A stretch of DNA of 59,442 bases from Acidobacteriota bacterium (GTDB taxonomy: Bacteria > Acidobacteriota > Terriglobia > Terriglobales > Acidobacteriaceae). The stretch spans positions 1 through 59,442 of the forward strand of contig JAJYUB010000021.1 in NCBI GenBank assembly GCA_021792795.1, given 5' to 3'. The notes below the pieces were generated by a model, which worked only from the letters and a program-made list of their open reading frames with translations, did not search any database and was not told where the DNA came from. Shown in pieces: positions 28,534 to 35,489 of the stretch; position 1 is the stretch's first letter; every line of letters begins with the position of its first letter. The position numbers were made by a program, and so were the translations under genes.

Positions 28534-29871
28534 CTATTCCAACGCATAGATGGTCAGGCCGCTCAACAGTTTGGGATAAAAGTCGGTCGACTTCTGCGGC
28601 ATCACATCGCCTGCAAACGCCACTTCCCGCAACTGGTCCAGCGTCACAGGATTCATCAGGAACGCAACCTCGGCATCCCCGGCGCGCACCTGTTGCATGG
28701 CGTCCGCGGCTTCGCGCACATAGCGCAGATGACTCTGATCGAGCACCGCCTGCGCTGAAATTCCAAGCACGTCCTCCAGCACCACCGAGTGCAATTGCAC
28801 CACGTCCAGGCGTCGTTGGCGCTCCGGTTGGTCTCGCAGACGAGCTTCGACGGCCGTCTTGTTCGCCGTCAACAGATGGTTGCCCGTTCGCGTGACCGCA
28901 ACGAAGCTGGCGCCGGTTTTGCCCGCTTCCGCAAGCTGTCGCAAAATCCCTGCTACATCGAGCGCAGGCGACACGGGGAGAACGTCAAAATACTCTCCAG
29001 CCCGCTTCAGAAATTTTGCTGCGTCGAATCCCTTCAATCCATGCACGACCCTGTGCGTGGGCAGAATTGTGAGTCCCTTGGCATCCATATTGACGAACGT
29101 CATCATGGCGGCCGCCTCCGGATAGGGAGGCTGCGGCAGGTTTCCCGCCGGACGCTCCAGTGGAGCGCCGGTTGCCTGCGCCGCGCGTTCGCGGCTGTAA
29201 TTCAGCGCGGTCTCGTATCGATGATGGCCATCGGCGATGATCAGCTTCTTGTTCTGCATGGCGCTCAGCAGCAGATTGATGGTCCCCGGTTCGGAGACCT
29301 TCCAGACGCGATGCAGCACTCCGTATTCATCGGTCACTTCAATATCGGGAGTGGGCGGATTGGCGAAGAGAAGCTGCTCCGCCGTCAGGCCGGGGTCGGA
29401 ATACAGCATGAAAATCTGGCCAAAATGGGCCCGCGTGGCGCGCAGCAGGTTCAGCCGGTCGGACTTCGGCTTGGCCAGCGTGCGCTCATGCCGGAACACA
29501 ATGCCCTGGCTGTAGTCGACCAACTCGCCGAGGGCAATAAAACCGCGCCGCTCCTGTATCGAGCCGGGCGCGCCGGGGACCTCATAGCGTTGCGAGTAGG
29601 CATAAATCGCCGCCTCATTGTCCTGGCTCAACACGCCTTCTTTGCGCCACTCGATCAGGTTCTCCGCCGCCCGCGTATACACATTGTTGTCTTCGGAATC
29701 GAACAATTCCGGCAGCCCGAGGACCACGCGGACCAGGTTGTAAGGGCTGCGCTGGTAATACGACTGCTGCATGGCAGGCGAAATTTTGTCGTACGGCTGG
29801 GTCACTACGTCTTCAGCGCGGACCAGTCCTGGATTGTAGCGAAAAGCGCGAAACGGATAAATGCGGGCCAT
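28534..29871 (-). CDS. DUF1015 family protein
   Basis: The 445-residue cytoplasmic protein has the DUF1015 N-terminal signature MARIYPFRAFRYNP, VTQPYDKISPAMQQSYYQRS near 23-45 and NLVRVVLG. GFIALGELVDY lies near 108 and the very conserved LIIADGHHRYETALNY near 205-220. The fold is ParB/Srx-like and the function is not established. An AGGAG lies 13 bases before the ATG. It probably starts the minus-strand unit leading to the amidase, GerMN protein and MurI, although a repeat hairpin lies between it and the amidase. Confidence 0.9.
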   Translation of the reverse strand: MARIYPFRAFRYNPGLVRAEDVVTQPYDKISPAMQQSYYQRSPYNLVRVVLGLPELFDSEDNNVYTRAAENLIEWRKEGVLSQDNEAAIYAYSQRYEVPGAPGSIQERRGFIALGELVDYSQGIVFRHERTLAKPKSDRLNLLRATRAHFGQIFMLYSDPGLTAEQLLFANPPTPDIEVTDEYGVLHRVWKVSEPGTINLLLSAMQNKKLIIADGHHRYETALNYSRERAAQATGAPLERPAGNLPQPPYPEAAAMMTFVNMDAKGLTILPTHRVVHGLKGFDAAKFLKRAGEYFDVLPVSPALDVAGILRQLAEAGKTGASFVAVTRTGNHLLTANKTAVEARLRDQPERQRRLDVVQLHSVVLEDVLGISAQAVLDQSHLRYVREAADAMQQVRAGDAEVAFLMNPVTLDQLREVAFAGDVMPQKSTDFYPKLLSGLTIYALE

Positions 29872-30079
29872 GGTGGTGGCGAACTCCTGTCAGTTCAGGC
29901 GCAACCTGCAATCAGGCGAATGATGTGCGACTCTGTTATCCCCGATTCTATCGCAGCGCATGGCCGGCCCCTTCGCGAACGACCCGCCGAGCGCGTGAAA
30001 AGAAAGAGCCAATCAGGCCCATTGTCCACTTGCCCGCCGGCTGCGGACGTAAGACTATGGTGAAAGCAGTCTTGCGAGC

Positions 30080-30104
30080 GAAACCGCGCGCTAGCGCCGG
30101 TTTC
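30080..30104. promoter_or_regulatory. Imperfect 25-bp palindrome in the divergent region before the VWA gene
   Basis: GAAACCG at 30080-30086 is mirrored by CGGTTTC at 30098-30104, around GCGCTAGCGC. It lies in the 289-base gap between the divergent DUF1015 and VWA genes and could be an operator. No protein-binding family is recognised. The rest of that gap (29872-30160) shows nothing else I can support. Confidence 0.35.
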
Positions 30105-30160
30105 AGTGCATCTTAAACTTGCATCCCGCAAGGGGGCCGCTTCTCTGCAAGAGGGACCGT

Positions 30161-31336
30161 ATGCTCACACCGCGACATGGTGGTTCTGGAATGCAATCTA
30201 AGATCATGGGTGCCCCCGGTCTCGCTTTTGAGACCTGGGTTGGTACAGTGATTCATACGGTCGCGGTACACGTTCGCAATTCAAAGCCGTTCTTCCTGGC
30301 GTTGCTGCTGGCGATCGGCGCCTCGATATCTTGGGTCTCAACGCCTGCCATTGCCCAGCAAGCCTCGGCCCCCACTGCGCAACCTGCGTCGCCCGCGCAA
30401 AATCCGCCCAATCCCAGCACTCCCGCGCAACCCGCGGCCCGCGCCGGGTCGAGCACGCCATTTACCTACCGGACCTCGGTCAGCGAAGTGGTCCTCTACG
30501 CCACCGTCGTCGACAGCCACCAACGCCTGGCCACCAACCTGCAGAAGCAGGACTTCACCGTCTTTGAAAACAACGTCCAGCAGACAATTTCCTCATTTGG
30601 CCAGGAAGACGTTCCCGTGTCGCTGGCCATTCTGGTCGACAACTCAGGCTCCATGGCGCAAAAACGGGCTGCGGTCAATCGCGCCGCCATCGACCTGATC
30701 CAGGCTTCCAATCCGCAGGACGAGGCCTTTATCGTGAATTTCTCCGACGAGGCGTTCCTCGATCAGGACTTCACCTCCGACATCGGTCTTCTCAGAAAAG
30801 GCCTGTCGCACATCGACTCCCAGGGCGGCACCGCGCTCTACGATGCGATCATCGCCGGGGCCGACCACCTGGCGAAACAAGCCCACCACCCCAAGCAGGT
30901 CATCTTGATCATCACGGACGGAGAGGACAACAGTTCCAGCGCCACCCTGGCGGAGACCGTGCGGCGCATCCAGGCCCTGAACGGCCCCATCGTCTACTCC
31001 ATCGGCTTGCTCTACGATGAGCCGGACCATGGTAAGGGGCGCCAGGCACGCAAGGCCCTGCAGACCCTCAGCGACCAGACCGGCGGACTCGCGTTCTTTC
31101 CCAAGTCTCTCGATCAGGTCGATTCCATCGCCGCCGAAGTGGCGCAGGACATTCGTCATCAATATATTCTGGGGTACCATCCCACCCAGCCCATCAACCA
31201 GGGCGGCTATCGCGCCATCCGCGTCGAGGCCAAAGCCAAAGGTATGGGCAGGCTCACAGTCCGCACCCGCCAGGGCTATTTCGCCCAGCCGCAGACGCAA
31301 TCGGGCACTCCCCCATCCACCCCCACTCGCCCTTGA
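30161..31336 (+). CDS. Exported VWFA-related (acidobacterial-type) VWA protein
   Basis: I chose ATG 30161 because AAGAGGGA lies 6 bases before it, which gives 391 residues. Five earlier or later in-frame starts exist. A hydrophobic export segment follows (FFLALLLAIGASISW, about residues 45-60), then a Pro/Ala/Gln-rich linker. A strand-rich block VLYATVVDSHQRLATNLQKQ leads into DFTVFENNVQQTISSF, the layout of the TIGR03436 acidobacterial domain. The VWA MIDAS Asp-x-Ser-x-Ser is in ILVDNSGSMAQKR near 168, and LIITDGEDNSS is near 265. The C-terminus RAIRVEAKAKGMGRLTVRTR resembles others of the family. The function of these abundant proteins is unknown; surface or periplasmic protein interaction is likely. 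Confidence 0.88.
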   Translation: MLTPRHGGSGMQSKIMGAPGLAFETWVGTVIHTVAVHVRNSKPFFLALLLAIGASISWVSTPAIAQQASAPTAQPASPAQNPPNPSTPAQPAARAGSSTPFTYRTSVSEVVLYATVVDSHQRLATNLQKQDFTVFENNVQQTISSFGQEDVPVSLAILVDNSGSMAQKRAAVNRAAIDLIQASNPQDEAFIVNFSDEAFLDQDFTSDIGLLRKGLSHIDSQGGTALYDAIIAGADHLAKQAHHPKQVILIITDGEDNSSSATLAETVRRIQALNGPIVYSIGLLYDEPDHGKGRQARKALQTLSDQTGGLAFFPKSLDQVDSIAAEVAQDIRHQYILGYHPTQPINQGGYRAIRVEAKAKGMGRLTVRTRQGYFAQPQTQSGTPPSTPTRP

Positions 31337-31368
31337 TCTGGCCTTAAAGGATCGCGCCGACCCAAAGC

Positions 31369-31415
31369 TGTCATCCCTGAGCGGAGGTCGATGCGCTTTT
31401 CGCGCCGAACGGAGT
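31369..31415. repeat. Degenerate single arm of the TCATTCTGAGCG-type repeat
   Basis: GTCATCCCTGAGCGGAG at 31369-31385 followed by CGGAGTCGAAGGG near 31411 resembles one arm of the repeats at 25107 and 47251. No opposing arm is visible before the next gene at 31558. Confidence 0.4.
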
Positions 31416-31557
31416 CGAAGGGCCTGCGGTTGTTTTTTCTTTTCGCTCCGCTCAAGCGTCGCCGCGACGCAATGCAGACCTTTGCAGCGCGGTTGCATCC
31501 ACTCAACGTTGGGCTATTCCGCAATGCCCTGCATGTGCGATAACAAGGCAGACCCAA

Positions 31558-32067
31558 ATGAGAACGACGCTCATGTTGTCCGCCTGTCTGCTGATTTCCG
31601 CTTTTGCCCCCGCGCAAAGCGCCTACATTACACAGCAGGCGCAGTTGGCCTGCGGCGACCCCAGCGTCAAGTTCGATGTGCAGCGTGCTCCCGGTCATCC
31701 CCTCCCGACTCCAACCAAGAACACGGCGGTTGTATACATTCTCGAACCGGGAATGTCTGTGAATCATGCGAAGGTGGGGACGCCAATCTATGGATTTACT
31801 CATCGGATTGGACTCGATGGGAAGTGGATTGGGGCCGTCGTACAGGGAGCTTATCTTGCGTTTCCAGTTTCCGTAGGGGTCCACCGCCTTTGTACACGCG
31901 GTCAATCTTGGTTTTTTGGCACCGTCAACCTGGTTTCCATGACGCAATTGAACGCAAGAGCTGATGCTACCTACTACTTCACCATAACCCTTAGCCAGGT
32001 CGACCCAGATGAGGCACATCTCCAGCTTGCCCGGTCTGTGCCCGCGACATCCACGGCGCGGAAATAA
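31558..32067 (+). CDS. Secreted DUF2846-like protein, paralogue 1
   Basis: The 169 residues have a signal peptide (MRTTLMLSACLLISAFAPAQ) and a short helix ending in LACGDPSVKF. The domain continues with VVYILEPG near 60, RIGLDGKWIGAVVQGAYLAF near 82-101, HRLC near 109 and ATYYFTITL near 140. The order strand - LDGxxxG - Y/F - VxxGxHxLC - AxxTYYF is that of DUF2846. It shares its CGDP motif, the Cys after HxL and the Gly/Tyr positions with the two genes that follow. First of a three-gene plus-strand unit, 11 bases before the next. Function unknown. Confidence 0.7.
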   Translation: MRTTLMLSACLLISAFAPAQSAYITQQAQLACGDPSVKFDVQRAPGHPLPTPTKNTAVVYILEPGMSVNHAKVGTPIYGFTHRIGLDGKWIGAVVQGAYLAFPVSVGVHRLCTRGQSWFFGTVNLVSMTQLNARADATYYFTITLSQVDPDEAHLQLARSVPATSTARK

Positions 32068-32078
32068 AGTGAAAAGTC

Positions 32079-32753
32079 ATGGATAAGAAAACTCAATTCG
32101 CTTGCTCTGCCTGGATGTTGGTAGCTCTGATGCTCCCTTTTCCGGCATCGGCCCAAAAATTATCTCAAGTCGAGATTGCCCAGATGCAACAGAATGTCCG
32201 CATAGCCGAGGCGGCGTGCGGAGACCCCACGGTGCGCTTCAAGGTAAAGCGCATCGAGGGGCCGTCAGAGGTGCCTGCGCCTTCGGCAGGTTCCGCGCGC
32301 GTGGTGGTGCTCGAAAGCGGGCTGGGGTATGCAGATGAATATTTTGTGCCAAAAGGAAATTCCAGGCCCAGGAACTATAAGAAGCTGCCACAGAGATTGA
32401 CTCCGACGGTACGCATGGGGATGGATGGACAGTGGATGGGGGCGCTCCGGGGCAATGATTTCATCACCTTTACAGTTTCGCCCGGAGAACACCATCTGTG
32501 CGTGCAGTTTCAGAATCCAGGGAACGCCGGTACAAGCTCGACACTGCCAATGGCCTTTCTTTCCGGTATGAAGGCCGATGCCGGGCAGACGTACTATTTT
32601 CAAATCTTGTACATGATGATCAACAATCTTGACAGGTGGGGGTTGGAATTGCAGCCATTGCCAGAGTATCCAGGCCGATTGATTTTGTCGCGATCTTCCC
32701 CTGTAGTTTTTTCAACGATTCCAAACACAGCTTTAGTATCCAAAAATCCATGA
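32079..32753 (+). CDS. Secreted DUF2846-like protein, paralogue 2
   Basis: The 224 residues carry a signal peptide ending PFPASAQ near 26. A helix LSQVEIAQMQQNVRIAEAAC leads into CGDPTVRFKV, and then the same domain as the neighbours: VVVLESG, VRMGMDGQWMGALRGNDFIT near 108-127, HHLC near 137 and AGQTYYFQILYM near 170. Compared with paralogue 1 it has a longer loop (about 85-105) and a longer C-terminus. It diverges strongly from its neighbours while keeping the two Cys, so these are old duplicates, not a recent tandem copy. Confidence 0.7.
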   Translation: MDKKTQFACSAWMLVALMLPFPASAQKLSQVEIAQMQQNVRIAEAACGDPTVRFKVKRIEGPSEVPAPSAGSARVVVLESGLGYADEYFVPKGNSRPRNYKKLPQRLTPTVRMGMDGQWMGALRGNDFITFTVSPGEHHLCVQFQNPGNAGTSSTLPMAFLSGMKADAGQTYYFQILYMMINNLDRWGLELQPLPEYPGRLILSRSSPVVFSTIPNTALVSKNP

Positions 32754-32780
32754 TGGCAGGATGCTTCATTAGGAGAAACA

Positions 32781-33422
32781 ATGCGTTGCAGCAGAACCTT
32801 GCGAAATGCGTTCGCAGTTGGCCTCAGTTTGCTGATGTCCCAATCAGCGTTTTCGCGGAATCATCAAGAAAAACTCGCAACCAAGCAGCGCATCCAGCAG
32901 GCAGAAGCCGCTTGCGGCGACCCATCGGCGAAGTTCACGGTGCAACCGGGTGCATTGATCCAGCCAACCGTGTCGATTGGAAAAGATGAGGCCCGTGTCT
33001 ACATCCTTGACGATACTGTCATTCCGTTCACTCCGGGGCAACGTCTATTTGGCGCCGCAACAGTACTGGTGGGCCTGAATGGCCAATGGATTGGGGCCAC
33101 AAAGGGGCGATCCTACATCGCACTGCCCGTGCAGGCTGGCGCGAACCACTTTTGCGGACGAGTCCAGCTGTCAAAGACGTGGCCAGCGAGCTGTTTCCTG
33201 GTTCGAAATATTGCGCTTTTGCAATTGCATGCTGTTGCTGGACAGACCTACTATGTCCGCGCACGTGCGTACAAGATCGAAGATGATGGATATTACTGTG
33301 CTGTCAACTTGGACACCGTCAATCCAGACGAAGGGAAGCTGCTGCTAGCGGAGAGTCTTCCGGCCGTATGGAAGAAGGTTTCGCCCCACACGCAGTACCC
33401 CAGGAAAACTTCCCATCCATAA
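32781..33422 (+). CDS. Secreted DUF2846-like protein, paralogue 3
   Basis: The 213 residues are preceded by the best ribosome site of the three (TAGGAGAAACAATG). The signal peptide MRCSRTLRNAFAVGLSLLMS is followed by QRIQQAEAACGDPSAKFTV, VYILDDTV, VLVGLNGQWIGATKGRSYIA near 95-114, NHFC near 126 and AGQTYYVRARAY near 160. A Lys/Pro-rich C-terminal tail follows. It shares the phrase IQQAEAACGDPS-like start and the closing VNPDEGKLLLAESLP with VDPDEAHLQLARSVP of paralogue 1, so 1 and 3 are closer in their C-terminal ends. Confidence 0.7.
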   Translation: MRCSRTLRNAFAVGLSLLMSQSAFSRNHQEKLATKQRIQQAEAACGDPSAKFTVQPGALIQPTVSIGKDEARVYILDDTVIPFTPGQRLFGAATVLVGLNGQWIGATKGRSYIALPVQAGANHFCGRVQLSKTWPASCFLVRNIALLQLHAVAGQTYYVRARAYKIEDDGYYCAVNLDTVNPDEGKLLLAESLPAVWKKVSPHTQYPRKTSHP

Positions 33423-33442
33423 AAACGCGCATGAAAAACACG

Positions 33443-33472
33443 CAACGTCGGGTGCCCATCAATTGGACGTTG
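33443..33472 (+). terminator. Hairpin after the DUF2846-like genes
   Basis: CAACGTC at 33443-33449 pairs with GACGTTG at 33466-33472, about 20 bases past the last stop. There is no T-run, so it is a weak terminator candidate. Confidence 0.3.
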
Positions 33473-33544
33473 TGATCGTCGGGTTGTACAGGTTCCACAT
33501 CAATTGTAGCGGCGGTGATCGCATCCTTTCGCGCGTCGCAGCCC

Positions 33545-34027
33545 CTACGCCTGAGGCGGAGTGGGAGCTGGAGTCAGGCCGTGGCGGCGCATGATCTCCA
33601 CCATCTTTGCCTTGTCCGGCGGACCACCGGCCGTCGCATTGATCACCTCGGCCGACTCGCGGAAATATTGCGGGCTGATTGCAGCGGGAGTGACCATACA
33701 CAGCACTTTTGCGTCCTGGCTGGTGTTGTTGTCGAATCGGTGAACAGCGCCTCGCGGAATGCAGAGCGCCTGTCCCGGCCCCACGTCGATCGGCTTGCCC
33801 TCCACGGTCCAGGTCAACACGCCGTCGATGCCGTAGATGGTCTCCTCGTAGTGGTTATGGCTGTGGGCTGGAGCCGCGAGGCGCTGCGCTCCTGGAACAA
33901 CGACCTCAAAGGCCGCGATGGTGCCAGCCGAGTTCTCACCGGTGACGAGGAAGCGCACCGCGAGCGGCCCGAGGCGGATCGTTTCGTCGGCGGGATTGAC
34001 GCATAGATCGATGGCTTGCAGTGTCAT
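33545..34027 (-). CDS. Cupin-domain protein (second gene of MarR-linked cupin pair)
   Basis: The 160 residues form one cupin barrel. Motif 1 includes PAHSHNHYEETIYGIDGVLT near 53-72, with the metal ligands His, His, Glu. Motif 2, GPGQALCIPRGAVHRFDNNT, lies near 85-103 and carries the last His. The full HxHxnE..H set implies a metal-binding enzyme of the quercetinase/dioxygenase type, though the substrate is unknown. GGGGAGG lies before the ATG. It follows the other cupin gene after 35 bases, so both are probably under the same MarR-controlled promoter. Confidence 0.85.
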   Translation of the reverse strand: MTLQAIDLCVNPADETIRLGPLAVRFLVTGENSAGTIAAFEVVVPGAQRLAAPAHSHNHYEETIYGIDGVLTWTVEGKPIDVGPGQALCIPRGAVHRFDNNTSQDAKVLCMVTPAAISPQYFRESAEVINATAGGPPDKAKMVEIMRRHGLTPAPTPPQA

Positions 34028-34062
34028 GGAGACCTCCCCTTCGGAGATTCCGATTTGGCCCG

Positions 34063-34659
34063 TTACGCTGGGGGAAGAAGCACGAGCCCGTACCGGGGAG
34101 AAATTGCCATCGCCCGCGCCAGCATTTCTCTGCTGGGAGGAGGCGGCGCCGCAGAATGATCCGTAACAGGATCGAACACTTCAGCAAAGTAGTTCTCAAG
34201 GCCCGCCGGAGTGGTCAAAACCAGGACCTTCGCAAGCCCATCGCCGGTGTTCTTGAAAGAATGGACGATTCCGCGGGGGAGATAAGCGAAATCGCCCGCC
34301 GAGGCAGTGATTGTATTCCCGCCGACCTGAACCGTCAGTGTGCCTTCGAGCATATGGAACGATTCGTCCTCGCGGTGGTGTATGTGTGGCGGTGGGCCTC
34401 CGCCCGGCGGCACAGACATCTCGGCCAGAAAGAAAGCGCCGCCTGTGTCCTTACCAGTGACAATAAATGTCAGCACAGTTCCGGGGCCCCAGTAGGCCGC
34501 GCCGGTTCCCGCGGGCACGTACTTCATCTGGCTTTGCTGGGCCACGGTCGCGGCTCCATTTCCGCTCCCGGCGGGAGACTGCGGCGTGGTGTGCTGTGAA
34601 TCTTTCAATACGGTCTGGTCAGAGGGATTGACGAGCGGGTCGGCGGTTTGCGGTGTCAT
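34063..34659 (-). CDS. Cupin-domain protein (first gene of MarR-linked cupin pair)
   Basis: ATG 34659 is favoured over the longer frame to 34752, because AGGGAGAAACAA precedes it and the longer frame would cross the operators. This gives 198 residues. An N-terminal tail rich in Asn/Gln/Pro precedes the cupin core. Motif 1 includes GGGPPPHIHHREDESFHMLE near 90-110 and motif 2 includes AGDFAYLPRGIVHSFKNTGD near 124-143. The metal set (HxH, E, H) is complete. The C-terminus REMLARAMAISPRYGLVLLP resembles other quercetin 2,3-dioxygenase-like cupins. It is divergent from the marR gene and probably controlled by it. Confidence 0.85.
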   Translation of the reverse strand: MTPQTADPLVNPSDQTVLKDSQHTTPQSPAGSGNGAATVAQQSQMKYVPAGTGAAYWGPGTVLTFIVTGKDTGGAFFLAEMSVPPGGGPPPHIHHREDESFHMLEGTLTVQVGGNTITASAGDFAYLPRGIVHSFKNTGDGLAKVLVLTTPAGLENYFAEVFDPVTDHSAAPPPPSREMLARAMAISPRYGLVLLPPA

Positions 34660-34674
34660 TTGTTTCTCCCTTTG

Positions 34675-34689
34675 GTAAACTATGTTTAC
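34675..34689. promoter_or_regulatory. Operator O1, perfect 15-bp palindrome
   Basis: GTAAAC-TAT-GTTTAC is a perfect 6-3-6 inverted repeat 15 bases upstream of the cupin ATG. Its size and position fit a MarR dimer site. A related site follows 12 bases to the right. Confidence 0.7.
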
Positions 34690-34701
34690 AGTGAGATGAT
34701 A

Positions 34702-34716
34702 GTACACATCGTTTAC
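34702..34716. promoter_or_regulatory. Operator O2, imperfect copy of O1
   Basis: GTACAC-ATC-GTTTAC keeps one perfect half of O1 and four of six bases of the other. The centres of O1 and O2 are 27 bases apart. O2 lies 11 bases before the marR ATG and would let the regulator repress itself. Confidence 0.6.
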
Positions 34717-34727
34717 TCCGAGTGTCA

Positions 34728-35189
34728 ATGACCTTTTTGCGAGAAGATCCACCCGTGAATACCAAGGATATGCTTATCGGCGCGCTGCTGCGCGTTCCGG
34801 CAGAGGCCATCCACCGGCGTATCATCAACGATCTGAATGCGGCGGGCTTTACGGATCTCAGCCTGCCGCACATGGCGCTCTTCCGGTTTCCGGGCCCCGA
34901 CGGTGTTCGCCCCAGCGTTCTTGCCGAGCGCGCAGGGATGAGCAAGCAGGCCATGAACCGGCTGCTGGGGAGCCTGGAGGATCTCGGATATTTGGTCCGG
35001 TCCGACGCGCCGGATGAGGGCCGTGCACGAATTGTCCACTTTACGAAGCGCGGACACGCCGCGTACGCAAAGGCTCTGGAGGTGCTCCGCGAGATCGAGC
35101 GCGAATGGCGCGTCGAGCTTGGCCCCAAGGATTTCGCTCAACTCAAGGAATTGCTTTTTCGCGTTTGGGAGAGTCCGTTGGTCCGTTAG
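34728..35189 (+). CDS. MarR-family transcriptional regulator
   Basis: About 153 residues from ATG 34728, with GTG at 34755 as an alternative start closer to GAGAAG. The winged helix is visible as LSLPHMALFRFPGPDGVRPS near 45-64, the recognition region LAERAGMSKQAMNRLLGSLE near 66-85 and the wing YLVRSDAPDEGRARIVHFTK near 89-108. A dimerisation helix follows (YAKALEVLREIEREW). Members sense small phenolic or oxidising ligands and repress adjacent genes. Divergence from the two cupin genes, with two palindromes in the 68-base gap, makes them the obvious targets. Confidence 0.85.
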   Translation: MTFLREDPPVNTKDMLIGALLRVPAEAIHRRIINDLNAAGFTDLSLPHMALFRFPGPDGVRPSVLAERAGMSKQAMNRLLGSLEDLGYLVRSDAPDEGRARIVHFTKRGHAAYAKALEVLREIEREWRVELGPKDFAQLKELLFRVWESPLVR

Positions 35190-35489
35190 CCATCCGCCTT
35201 CGCAGTCAAACAATAAGTGGACAACTCCTGGATGACGGGCAAACCGGATGTGGACAGTCAACTAGCGACTACAGGCCAAGACGCTCATAGAGGAGCGATT
35301 CCAACTCGCGCAAGAAACACAGAAAACTTCACCCAAGACGAATGCGCCGAGACAGGTGCCGTTGTCTCCCGTGGAACAAACCGTAGATTCTTTCTTTTCG
35401 TGTCCGTGCTGGAGTTGCACACCGGTTACTATAGCCTGAGAAAGCGCTCTTCAAATCACGTTCAGGAATCATGACAGCGCGGAGGTCAT
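35190..35489 (+). other. Intergenic stretch before mraY
   Basis: About 300 bases with no supported gene. A frame at 35217-35474 lacks a family pattern and a ribosome site. The only clear signal is the strong GGAGG at 35481-35485 serving mraY. I see no convincing -35/-10 pair. Confidence 0.5.

Noticed and set aside
28344-28547. Longer amidase starting inside the DUF1015 gene
   Set aside because: The added 68 residues are basic and low in structure, cross the CCCACCCTTTGCG hairpin, and would hide the signal peptide that begins at 28343.
35217-35474. An 85-codon ORF before mraY
   Set aside because: No ribosome site, no family, and composition unlike the coding genes around it.
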